DNA of 64,000 nt from Alkalimonas collagenimarina (GTDB taxonomy: Bacteria > Pseudomonadota > Gammaproteobacteria > Enterobacterales > Alteromonadaceae): contig NZ_JAUZVZ010000008.1 of the NCBI RefSeq assembly GCF_030717845.1, positions 62,001 to 126,000 on the forward strand, read 5' to 3'. A program made the position numbers and the translations under genes. Within the stretch, counting starts at the first letter, position 1; every line of letters starts with the position of its first letter. The notes below the pieces were generated by a model that worked only from the letters and a program-made list of their open reading frames with translations, was not told the DNA's origin and searched no databases. Of the stretch, positions 20,715 to 28,169 are shown piece after piece.

Positions 20715-20822
20715 GTAGGGTACAGAGGTAAGATGTTCTATCTTTCAGTGTCTGAACGTAAGTTCTTCACCAGAAAGTAGGCTTATTTAGCCGCCCCACT
20801 GCTTGCAGTGGGGCGTTTTTTT
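20715..20822 (+). ncRNA. spf: Spot 42 small RNA
   Basis: The 5' part GTAGGGTACAGAGGTAAGAT and the following TGTTCTATCTTTCAG are identical to E. coli Spot 42. The 3' end has the same TTTAGCCGCCCCA lead-in to a terminator hairpin (CGCCCCACTG with CAGTGGGGCG) and a T run. The middle differs, as is usual between genera. The length (about 108) and position after polA also match. In enterobacteria this Hfq-dependent RNA represses secondary carbon-source genes when glucose is present. Confidence 0.96.
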
Positions 20823-20899
20823 ATTTTTGTCGTAGGGAATGAGTGATTATTTTTATAGAGTAAATACTTCAAACGAAGATTTTTTTGTAGTATCATTAC

Positions 20900-20990
20900 A
20901 ATGTCCTCGTAAAGAGGACACCCTGTTGATTTGAACTAATAGCTTCTCCCCGTTTGCTATACCGGCCTCACATTGTGAGGCCGTTTTTTT
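20900..20990 (+). ncRNA. Candidate small RNA downstream of spf
   Basis: Three stem-loops follow each other in about 90 bases: GTCCTC-GTAAA-GAGGAC (20903-20919), ATAGC/GCTAT (20939-20960) with a pyrimidine-rich loop containing CTCCCC, and a perfect terminator CGGCCTCAC-ATT-GTGAGGCCG with seven T (20963-20990). A -10-like TAGTAT is at 20888-20893; the -35 is poor. No ORF fits. The C-rich loop could pair with Shine-Dalgarno sequences. From memory, Aliivibrio has a small RNA (VSsrna24) in the same place next to spf, so this may be a relative. The 5' end is estimated. Confidence 0.6.
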
Positions 20991-21028
20991 ATCCATACGT
21001 ATTATGCTTATTGGTACGGGCCGAAGTA

Positions 21029-21658
21029 TTATTCGCTATCGGCAGGCATATCTGTTGGGTTGAACCACAGCCGTAATGCTTGCTCTAATTCTGGTAATCC
21101 TTGTTTGCTTAATGAGCTGAATACCTGGACCTGAACATCCCCCATAAAGGCCAATGCGGCTTCAGAGACTTGCAACAAGGCTTTTTTGCGTGGGCCCGGG
21201 CTGAGTTTATCTGCTTTGGTCAATAAAATACGTACCGGTAACTGACTTTCAACTGCCCAATGGATTAAATCCTGATCCAAGTCTTTTAATGGGTGACGGA
21301 TATCCATCAGCACGATAAGTCCCTGCAAACTTTGGCGCTTGATGAGGTATTCACTCAGTGCTTTTTGCCACTTTTGCTTCACTGCCAGTGGCACCTTGGC
21401 AAAACCATACCCTGGTAAATCAATCAATCGTTGCTGATCATTCATTTGAAATACATTGATCAATTGAGTTCGCCCCGGCGTTTTACTGGTTCTGGCTAAA
21501 CTTTTTTGCCGGGTCAGCGTGTTTAATGCACTGGATTTACCTGCATTGGATCGTCCGGCAAAGGCAACTTCGATGCCTTCATCCGCTGGCAGTGCGCGAA
21601 TATCGGGCGCACTGGTCAAAAAAGTAGCTTGTTGAAAATTGAGGGGCGTGCTGCTCAC
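21029..21658 (-). CDS. engB: Ribosome biogenesis GTPase EngB (YihA/YsxC)
   Basis: EngB is an essential TrmE-Era-class GTPase for 50S subunit assembly. The 209-residue product shows G1 [17 protein letters not shown] (about 30-45), G2 [13 protein letters not shown]3 [10 protein letters not shown] (about 80), G4 LTKADKLS (about 145) and G5 [10 protein letters not shown] prefer GTG 21658 ([13 protein letters not shown]...), which has GGAG 6 bases upstream and matches the E. coli N terminus; a TTG at 21673 is the longer option. It faces the small RNA genes downstream and diverges from the cytochrome c4 gene. Confidence 0.94.
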   Translation of the reverse strand: MSSTPLNFQQATFLTSAPDIRALPADEGIEVAFAGRSNAGKSSALNTLTRQKSLARTSKTPGRTQLINVFQMNDQQRLIDLPGYGFAKVPLAVKQKWQKALSEYLIKRQSLQGLIVLMDIRHPLKDLDQDLIHWAVESQLPVRILLTKADKLSPGPRKKALLQVSEAALAFMGDVQVQVFSSLSKQGLPELEQALRLWFNPTDMPADSE

Positions 21659-21840
21659 GGCTATCTCCGGCAATGATTTTGGGCTATTGTAACGGATCCA
21701 ATGGATCGGAAGAAGTAATTGCTGTATAGATGGGATTTTATCTTAAGCAGAATCGTGTAAAATAAGCGGCAGATCACATTTATACATAACAACAGGTGCC
21801 AGATTACTGGCGATTCACTGCAGACAGAGACGGAAACAAC

Positions 21841-22467
21841 ATGAAAAGACTTGTACTGCCACTTACGCTGTTATTCAGCATGATAGGGGCGGCCCATGCA
21901 TTTGATGGTGATGCGGCGGCCGGTAAAGAAAAAGCAACCACTTGTGTCGCCTGTCATGGCACCGATGGAAATAGCCCAATGGATATCTATCCTAAAATTG
22001 CTGGTCAGCATGCTGAATATTTGTACAAACAGCTGCAAGATTACAAATTGGGTATGTCCACGGGCGGTGAGCGTGGTCGCAACAATGCAGTGATGTTCGG
22101 TATGGTAGCTTCATTGTCTGATCAGGATATGCGTGATTTATCTGCTTATTTTTCATCGCAGCCGATGTCAGCTGGTGAGACGCCGGAGCATGCATTAGAG
22201 CGTGGTGAGCAGCTATATCGTGGTGGTGATGCGGAATTAGGCATCCCAGCCTGTATTGCTTGTCATGGTCCTCGTGGGGCTGGTACCAGCCTGTCCGGTT
22301 TTCCACGCATTTCATTTCAGCATGCTCCTTATTTGATTGAAACACTGAAAGAGTTTCGTAGTGGTCAGCGGGCAAATGACATGAATGGCATGATGCGCGA
22401 TATCGCGCGTAAGATGTCGGATGAAGACATCGAAATGATTTCGCTGTACTTGGGTGGTTTGCACTAA
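21841..22467 (+). CDS. Diheme cytochrome c4
   Basis: A 208-residue periplasmic diheme cytochrome that feeds electrons to terminal oxidases. Signal peptide MKRLVLPLTLLFSMIGAAHA is followed by two tandem cytochrome c domains, each with a heme site: CVACHGTDGN (about residue 38) and CIACHGPRGAG (about 138). Axial Met candidates are in NAVMFGMV and NDMNGMMRDIA. I chose ATG 21841, which starts the signal peptide. The engB-cytochrome c4 divergent pair is common in gammaproteobacteria. A strong terminator follows after 39 bases. Confidence 0.93.
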   Translation: MKRLVLPLTLLFSMIGAAHAFDGDAAAGKEKATTCVACHGTDGNSPMDIYPKIAGQHAEYLYKQLQDYKLGMSTGGERGRNNAVMFGMVASLSDQDMRDLSAYFSSQPMSAGETPEHALERGEQLYRGGDAELGIPACIACHGPRGAGTSLSGFPRISFQHAPYLIETLKEFRSGQRANDMNGMMRDIARKMSDEDIEMISLYLGGLH

Positions 22468-22506
22468 TTTAAGTGGTTTGCGCCTTACCAGACTAAGTCT
22501 ATAGAT

Positions 22507-22533
22507 AAAGCCAGTCTTTCGACTGGCTTTTTT
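22507..22533 (+). terminator. Cytochrome c4 terminator
   Basis: AAAGCCAGTC-TTTC-GACTGGCTTTTTT, a perfect 10-base stem with a T run. Confidence 0.9.
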
Positions 22534-22739
22534 GTGCGATATATCCCACATGCCCTGTAAGAAATCTGCCATAGTTCCAGCCTCTTGTATTTTTGTGTCA
22601 ATTAACGGTACTTCATAATTGATTGATAAAATTGATTTTATTATCAGCACATCAAGTTTTTGCTGGTTTTTTATGCATGGGGTCTTGCCATCTGCTGCAA
22701 TAGGAGTACATTAACAGTTCGTTACATTTAGTAACGCGT

Positions 22740-23020
22740 CGAAAAAATGGATCTAAGGCACGGAAAGCTATACAAGTGCGACGACGAATACTGCATCGCT
22801 GCGATGCCAGTGCGCTAAAACCTCATGGATGGTTACGAAAGTATCAGGATGATCGTCAATAAAAAATAGCTTTATATGGAAATTACAGAAAAATAGTAGG
22901 GACCATTACAGGACAGGTAGTCCAACTCGGGTCAGGATGACTGCAGCGAATGAAATAAGTGTCCACTTAGACACAACATGGCAGAGGCGATAAGGCAACT
23001 TATCGCCTTTTCTTTTTTTG
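22740..23020 (+). ncRNA. Candidate CsrB/CsrC-family regulatory RNA
   Basis: The stretch before yihI has no ORF but carries eight GGA motifs between 22749 and 22936. Two sit as GGA triloops on perfect 4-base stems, ATCA-GGA-TGAT (22844-22854) and GTCA-GGA-TGAC (22931-22941), the CsrA-binding form known from CsrB. Others are AGGGACC, ACAGGACAGG and TGGATG. It ends in a strong terminator, AGGCGATAAG-GCAA-CTTATCGCCT plus T run (22984-23020), similar to that of E. coli csrC. E. coli csrC also lies between yihA (engB) and yihI. The 5' end is unknown; 22740 is a guess, just after the palindrome GTTAC-N5-GTAAC (22721-22735). Confidence 0.55.
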
Positions 23021-23123
23021 TCTGTCGCAACAGAATCCACTTCCTGACTTTGGAGTATGCTAAAATGCGCTCCATTAGCTGAAGCAGGGCTTTGCCTGCA
23101 CATGAACTTATTGAGGGGGTCCT

Positions 23124-23684
23124 ATGACTCGTCAAAAAAAAACCCGTAGCGCTGGCGATAATGGCCCTCGCTTTCTACCCGCTTCTGATGTCCGCAAAGC
23201 GAGAGAACGCAAGGAAGAAAGCAAAAAGTCGGCGGTTGGTGGCAAAGCTGGCCAGCGCAACTCGCCTTTATTGAGTAAACATGCTCGTGATGATAGTCGG
23301 CAACAAGCGGCGAAAGATCCGCGTCATGGCAGTAAAAAGCCGATACCATTGCTGATAACAGAGCCATCGGAGCAGGAGCAGTTGCAGCACTCCATGCAAC
23401 CAAAAGCTCAGATTGGGAAGGTTAAAGCAGTTGCACTGTCACCAGAGCAAGAGTTGGCTGTGCTGGAGCAGGATGAAAAGTTGCAGCAGCTACTGGAGCG
23501 GGTTGAGCAAAATGAAGTCCTGACAGGTAAAGATGCCAAGTACTTTAATCGTATGACGGAGCGCTACGAGCAATTGCTGGAAATACTTGGCTTGGCGGAA
23601 GCGCCTAGCGACGATCCGCTAGCTGAGTTTGAGCGTAAAGATTGGAAGCGAGATTTGTTAGGAGATGATGAGGAGCAGCAATGA
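23124..23684 (+). CDS. yihI: YihI, Der GTPase-activating protein
   Basis: YihI stimulates the GTPase of Der (EngA) and tunes 50S ribosome assembly. The 186-residue product has the family's strongly basic N-terminal third (MTRQKKTRSAGDNGPR and further Lys/Arg runs to about residue 90), then an acidic helical C-terminal domain (LEQDEKLQQLLERVEQNE, then GKDAKYFNRMTERYEQLLE). GAGGGGG precedes the ATG. Its stop overlaps the next gene's start by 4 bases (ATGA). Confidence 0.9.
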   Translation: MTRQKKTRSAGDNGPRFLPASDVRKARERKEESKKSAVGGKAGQRNSPLLSKHARDDSRQQAAKDPRHGSKKPIPLLITEPSEQEQLQHSMQPKAQIGKVKAVALSPEQELAVLEQDEKLQQLLERVEQNEVLTGKDAKYFNRMTERYEQLLEILGLAEAPSDDPLAEFERKDWKRDLLGDDEEQQ

Positions 23685-24145
23685 GTGTATGGTGGATCAT
23701 AGTAATACTGGTAGGTGCTGCCATTATCATTGGCTTGTCTTTTTATGCCGGTCGCTTGCTGTGGTTGGTTCAAGCACAACAACGGGCCGTTGCTGCGAGT
23801 AAAGCGAAAAAAAATCAGTATTTGATTGATAGTATTGTTGGTATTTGTAAAGCGATGCAAGCTGAGCAATGTGAGCTATCGGAAGGCACCTTGCGTGTCT
23901 GGGTGTTGTTGGATCATATAGAGCGATCAGATAAGCCAGATCCTGTGACAGAATACCCCGGCATGCATCGTATGTATGATGTGGTCAAGGATATGCCCAC
24001 GCACTCGGCGCGGAAAAAACATGATAAAGCCCATATCCAGAAGTTGGATCGCATTCGTGAGCAAGCTGAGGTGGATCTGAAAGATTTTATTCTGGCTGAT
24101 GTGGAAAAGCTGCTAAACGCCTACCGGGATCTTGCCAAGGCTTGA
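23681..24145 (+). CDS. DUF2489 membrane-anchored protein
   Basis: A 154-residue protein of the DUF2489 family, function unknown, normally found next to yihI. One N-terminal membrane helix (VWWIIVILVGAAIIIGLSF, about 3-21) is followed by a cytosolic helical domain rich in charged residues, with a conserved-looking QCELSEGTLRVWVLLDH segment and a C-terminal DVEKLLNAYRDLAKA. GAGGAG stands before the ATG, which overlaps the yihI stop. Confidence 0.85.
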   Translation: MSVWWIIVILVGAAIIIGLSFYAGRLLWLVQAQQRAVAASKAKKNQYLIDSIVGICKAMQAEQCELSEGTLRVWVLLDHIERSDKPDPVTEYPGMHRMYDVVKDMPTHSARKKHDKAHIQKLDRIREQAEVDLKDFILADVEKLLNAYRDLAKA

Positions 24146-24171
24146 AGCATGCCCTGGCAAGTTACCGCATA

Positions 24172-25467
24172 TTATTGTTTATAAATTTTACCTGCTTTCA
24201 TGACAAAGTTGACTTGTCCCATCAGTTCGATGTTTTCCAGTGGGTTGCCGGGGACAGCAACAATATCCGCGTAGTTGCCAGTGCGGATGGTCCCTAGTTG
24301 ATCAGATAAACCAAGCAGCTGGGCGCCGTGATAGGTTGCAGAGCGAATGGCTTCAATGGCAGGCATCCCTGCTTCGGTCATGTAGACAAACTCTTTCCAA
24401 TTATCACCGTGCGGGCCAACGCCTGCATCGGTACCAAAGCCAATATTGACACCAGCCTTATAGGCACGGGCAAAGGTGTCTTGAATGAGAGGGCCGATTT
24501 CTTGTGCTTTTGGCCGGACCAACTCAGGAAAAAAGCCAGGCATGACAGCCATCTCAGCGACGAACTTACCTGCACTAATGGTAGGGACATAGTAGGTGCC
24601 ATGCTGTTTCATCAGAGCCATGGTCTCGTCATCCATGTAGGTTCCATGCTCAATGGAGTGAACGCCAGCTCTGATCGCCCGTTCCATGCCTTCTTTACCG
24701 TGGGCATGAGCTGCGACTTTAAAACCATAATCCTGCGCTGTTTGAACGACAGCCACAATTTCCTCTTCGGTAAATTGCGCATTCATGCCACTGGCAGCCA
24801 CACTTAACACGCCACCTGTTGCAGTGATTTTGATTAGATCTGAGCCTTCTTTGTAGCGCTGACGTACTGCTTTGCGTGCTTCTTCAACGCTGTTGACCAC
24901 GCCTTCAACAGGCCCCGGGTCGCCCATTCGGCTATAACTGACGCCATTGGTCGGATCGGCGTGACCTCCGGTGGTGGCCAGCGACTTGCCGGCAGCATAG
25001 ATGCGGGGGCCTTGCACATAACCACTGGCAATGGCTTTTTTCAACGCCACACTAATCTGATGGTTGTCACCCAGCTCACGCACAGTGGTAAAGCCTGACA
25101 TCAATGTTTTGGTCGCAAAAGTGGCACCACGAAGTGCATAGTCTGCTTCATTCATACGAAAGGCGTCAGAATAAGAGCCTTGGCTTAATTGCGTATAAAA
25201 GTGGGTATGCAGGTCTATTAAACCGGGCATCACGGTATGCTGACGTAAATCGATGACGGTATCATCTGCTGCAGGCGTACGAAAGCCAGACTCAATTGCC
25301 AGAATTTTATCCTGCTCAATCACAATGGTTTGATTGGTTAATACTTGATTATTTTCTGCTGTGATCAACTGTCCAGCATGAATTAAGGTTGCAGCTTGCG
25401 TTGACATGGAGCCAAGCGCGAGAGCGATGGAAAGCGCAACCGGCGCTTTCAGGGTAACGATAGTCAT
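24172..25467 (-). CDS. Secreted metal-dependent amidohydrolase (paralogue)
   Basis: A 431-residue paralogue of the 10208-11491 enzyme. Signal peptide ([20 protein letters not shown], cleavage near TQA-A) then the same metal site: HTH in [10 protein letters not shown], Lys in LIKITATGG, His in KVAAHAHG, His in [10 protein letters not shown] and Asp in [10 protein letters not shown]. It is an exported hydrolase of the Xaa-Pro dipeptidase / imidazolonepropionase-like group. I chose ATG 25467 with GGAG 6 bases upstream, five codons inside the longer frame. It stands alone, between the converging DUF2489 gene and the DUF1285 gene. Confidence 0.88.
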   Translation of the reverse strand: MTIVTLKAPVALSIALALGSMSTQAATLIHAGQLITAENNQVLTNQTIVIEQDKILAIESGFRTPAADDTVIDLRQHTVMPGLIDLHTHFYTQLSQGSYSDAFRMNEADYALRGATFATKTLMSGFTTVRELGDNHQISVALKKAIASGYVQGPRIYAAGKSLATTGGHADPTNGVSYSRMGDPGPVEGVVNSVEEARKAVRQRYKEGSDLIKITATGGVLSVAASGMNAQFTEEEIVAVVQTAQDYGFKVAAHAHGKEGMERAIRAGVHSIEHGTYMDDETMALMKQHGTYYVPTISAGKFVAEMAVMPGFFPELVRPKAQEIGPLIQDTFARAYKAGVNIGFGTDAGVGPHGDNWKEFVYMTEAGMPAIEAIRSATYHGAQLLGLSDQLGTIRTGNYADIVAVPGNPLENIELMGQVNFVMKAGKIYKQ

Positions 25468-25596
25468 AGAAACTCCAGACAAAGAAAATGAGCACGATAA
25501 CCCAATGTGGCAGCCCTTGAGTAAACGGCAAGTGCAATGCGACTACTGGCGGTATTTAACCGTTTAAAATCATGATTTTGTGATATTGTAACTTAT

Positions 25597-26154
25597 CTAG
25601 CGAGGATCGATTTCGTTGGTCGAGCCAAGTGGAATAGCATAGCTGGCGCTCTGTAAATGCAGCTCAGGTGTTGCTGTCTGATTGGATTGGTTTAAAGCTT
25701 CTGATACCCACTGATAGAATACATTACGGCTGACTCGTGCGGTCAATCCACGCCACAGGGTCACATAAGGTACAGGCTGAGCCTGATAAGGTTGCAGTGC
25801 AACCGGGTGCTCTGGACCGAGGATCACTTCATCGTCCAGGTTGGTGATAGCAACGAGGGCTTTGCCTTGCTTCGTGGTTTGCCAGCGCCAGCTTTCGATA
25901 AGATAAGGGGCATCATCCACCTGGATGCGCACTTTTTCGACCGGTGTTTTCAGAAAGTACTCACCTGCTTCATAGATCAGTACCGAGGCAAATAACCGAA
26001 CCAGAGCCAGCCTTCCTATAGGGCTGGATTGATACAGCCACTGCCCATCGGTCTGAATATGAATGTCGATATCACCACAAAAAGGCGGATTCCACTGCTC
26101 AATTGGTGCTTGTTTTTTCTCCAGTTGTTGTTGTAACGCAGCCAAGGTCAACAT
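25597..26154 (-). CDS. DUF1285 family protein
   Basis: A 185-residue cytoplasmic protein of the DUF1285 family, whose role is unknown. Family features visible: WNPPFCGDIDIHIQTDGQW near residue 20, a PIGRLALVRLFASVL segment, and the C-terminal VSRNVFYQWVSEAL. ATG 26154 has GAGGA 7 bases upstream; the longer frame back to 26253 runs into sequence beside the tRNA and lacks a ribosome site. tRNA-His lies 66 bases further upstream in the same direction and may share its transcript. Confidence 0.8.
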   Translation of the reverse strand: MLTLAALQQQLEKKQAPIEQWNPPFCGDIDIHIQTDGQWLYQSSPIGRLALVRLFASVLIYEAGEYFLKTPVEKVRIQVDDAPYLIESWRWQTTKQGKALVAITNLDDEVILGPEHPVALQPYQAQPVPYVTLWRGLTARVSRNVFYQWVSEALNQSNQTATPELHLQSASYAIPLGSTNEIDPR

Positions 26155-26220
26155 CGTTAAATCCTCGTCAAAATAGGAGTAAAAAAGCGTAGCAGAGTGA
26201 GCGTGAGAAAGGAAAAGAAA

Positions 26221-26297
26221 TGGGGTGACTGATGGGGCTCGAACCCACGACAACCGGAATCACAATCCGGGGCTCTACCAACTGAGCTACAATCACC
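26221..26297 (-). tRNA. tRNA-His (GTG)
   Basis: The minus strand folds as a complete tRNA: acceptor GGTGATTG with CAGTCACC (including the His-specific encoded G-1 paired to C73), D arm AGCTCAGTTGGTAGAGC, anticodon loop TTGTGAT with GTG, T arm GTGGGTTCGAGCCCC, and an encoded CCA. It closely matches E. coli tRNA-His. It stands alone and not in the Arg-His-Leu-Pro cluster seen in enterobacteria. Confidence 0.98.
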
Positions 26298-26464
26298 ACA
26301 ACACATGCCATATTTTAGCGGAATTTTAAGCTAAAATCTCATCAGCTCGCCATGTTTTGTCAAAAAATTATAGTGGAATTCAGACAATTTTACACAGATG
26401 TCTGTTTTCTCTATGCTATCATTTTAGCTGGTTTCTTTCACTTGCTATCAATTTGGAGATTTAT

Positions 26465-27295
26465 ATGGATGAAGTCACCCATTTCATGACTGAAAATCAG
26501 GATGTCATGGTTAGTCATCTGCTCAATATCGTCATGGCACTGGTTATTTTTGTCATAGGTCGTTGGATAGGCCGGGCGGTTTCAGGCTTGATGGAAAAAG
26601 CACTGTTATCCCGCTCTATTGATAAGGCTGTGGTTAGCTTTTTAGGCAGCATTGTCTATAGCCTGATTATGATTGCGGTCCTTTTGATGGCGTTGTCACA
26701 TGTTGGTGTGCAAACGACATCCTTTATTGCAATTTTAGGTGCTGCAGGTTTAGCCGTCGGTTTGGCTTTGCAAGGGTCGTTGGCCAACTTTGCTTCAGGG
26801 GTGTTGATCATCATCTTCCGTCCTTTCAAAGCCGGTCACTTTATTGATGCCGGGGGAGTAATGGGCACGGTGGATAAAATTGAAATTTTTCAGACCGTAT
26901 TAAAAACACCGGACAATAAGCGAGTGATCATTCCGAATGCACAAATCACCGGCGGAGCCATTACCAACTTTTCGGCTGAACCGACCCGTCGCGTGGACTT
27001 GGTGATTGGCATCAGTTACGACTCTGACCTGAAAAAAGCCAAAGCATTGTTAGCGGATATTCTGGCGCAAGATGAGCGGATTCTTCCAGAGCCAGCTCCA
27101 AACATTGTCATCGGCGAGCTTGCTGACTCATCGGTGAATATTTTAGTACGCCCTTGGGTCAATGCCGCCGATTACTGGGCCGTGTATTGGGAAACGCTGG
27201 AAAAAGTGAAGTTGACCTTTGACGAGCAAGGCATTGGTATTCCATTTCCTCAGATGGATGTGCATATTCAATCAACGCAGCAGGAGAAAGAATGA
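26465..27295 (+). CDS. mscS: Small-conductance mechanosensitive channel MscS
   Basis: MscS opens under membrane tension to release solutes on osmotic downshock. The 276-residue product has three membrane helices. The third is the pore-lining Gly/Ala helix (LGAAGLAVGLALQGSLANFA, about 100-120), followed by the beta domain (GVLIIIFRPFKAGHFIDAGG) and the C-terminal vestibule. ATG 26465 has GGAG 6 bases upstream; the longer frame from 26357 adds non-conserved residues. Its stop overlaps the DUF481 gene start (ATGA), so the two form an operon. Confidence 0.93.
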   Translation: MDEVTHFMTENQDVMVSHLLNIVMALVIFVIGRWIGRAVSGLMEKALLSRSIDKAVVSFLGSIVYSLIMIAVLLMALSHVGVQTTSFIAILGAAGLAVGLALQGSLANFASGVLIIIFRPFKAGHFIDAGGVMGTVDKIEIFQTVLKTPDNKRVIIPNAQITGGAITNFSAEPTRRVDLVIGISYDSDLKKAKALLADILAQDERILPEPAPNIVIGELADSSVNILVRPWVNAADYWAVYWETLEKVKLTFDEQGIGIPFPQMDVHIQSTQQEKE

Positions 27296-28029
27296 AGTAT
27301 TCGATGACGATGGCAGCTGTGGTAATAGCTGCCTCTGGTATCACTGTTCAGGCCGAAGAGCTAGGCTGGTCTTCATCGGCAGAGCTCGGTGCTATTACCA
27401 CCACAGGGAATACCGAAGGTACCTCGATTACCGGACGAATTAATTCGGTGCAGCGATTAGAGCGCTTTGACAACGAGTACCACTTGAGTGCTTTTTTCAA
27501 AGAAGATAAAAAGCGGCTGGAAGATGGCAGTTCTGAGCGTGAGCGCACAGCTGAACGCATCAGGGCATCGGTGAAGAGTGCTTACAAGCTGGAAACTGAG
27601 CATGATAATTTGTTTGTACTGGGGAGCCACACCGAGGATAAGTTTGGTGCCTATCGTAAATATTCCACCGTTGCTGTGGGTTATGGTACACGCTTGTTGG
27701 ATCGTGAGAGCCAAAGCCTGAATGTTGAAATAGGTCCGGGTTACTCTTATGGGAAGACAGCAGAAGGCGATACTGAAAGTGGCCTACTGGCTCGTGCAGG
27801 TGCCTTTTATAAATGGGTCATCAGTGAGCATGCCAGTTTTGGTCAGGATTTAGTGGTTGAATATGGTGAAGATAACACCCGTACCTCAGCAGAAACCTCT
27901 TTGACCGCGCGGATCAATGGCCGTATGCAAATGAAGGCAGCGTTTATTGTTCAGAGCGATACCGATGTGCCTGTGGATAAAAAGCGCACCGATACTCAGA
28001 CCTCCCTCACTCTGGTTTATTCATTTTAA
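27292..28029 (+). CDS. DUF481 (YdiY-like) outer-membrane protein
   Basis: A 245-residue exported beta-barrel of the DUF481/YdiY family, role unknown. Signal peptide MKYSMTMAAVVIAASGITVQA, then the diagnostic start LGWSSSAELGAITTTGNTEG, alternating beta strands with aromatic ends, and a C-terminal LTLVYSF whose final Phe is the outer-membrane insertion signal. Cotranscribed with mscS by a 4-base overlap, which may link it to envelope or osmotic stress. Confidence 0.87.
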   Translation: MKYSMTMAAVVIAASGITVQAEELGWSSSAELGAITTTGNTEGTSITGRINSVQRLERFDNEYHLSAFFKEDKKRLEDGSSERERTAERIRASVKSAYKLETEHDNLFVLGSHTEDKFGAYRKYSTVAVGYGTRLLDRESQSLNVEIGPGYSYGKTAEGDTESGLLARAGAFYKWVISEHASFGQDLVVEYGEDNTRTSAETSLTARINGRMQMKAAFIVQSDTDVPVDKKRTDTQTSLTLVYSF

Positions 28030-28035
28030 TGTGAG

Positions 28036-28066
28036 CCGGCTAACCCCGGGTTAGCCGGTACTTTCC
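28036..28066 (+). terminator. Terminator of mscS-DUF481
   Basis: CCGGCTAACC-CCG-GGTTAGCCGG, a perfect 10-base stem followed by a weak TACTTT run, 7 bases after the DUF481 stop. Confidence 0.6.
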
Positions 28067-28169
28067 CTGCCAACGTGCTGTAGTTTTCTGAAAAAAATAG
28101 TCTATGCTTAACTGACTGATTTAGTTGAGAGCTTTCAGTTACTTCTGTTCGGTTAAGGGACATTACTGC

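Noticed and set aside
20535-21028. CsrC RNA directly after spf
   Set aside because: The sequence after spf lacks repeated GGA motifs; the better Csr candidate is upstream of yihI.
22312-22650. 112-codon minus-strand frame after cytochrome c4
   Set aside because: It runs through the terminator hairpin at 22507-22533 and antisense to the cytochrome gene; no ribosome site.
22906-23135. Short minus-strand frames in the gap before yihI
   Set aside because: They cross the terminator of the CsrC-like candidate and lack start signals; the GGA-hairpin RNA explains the sequence better.
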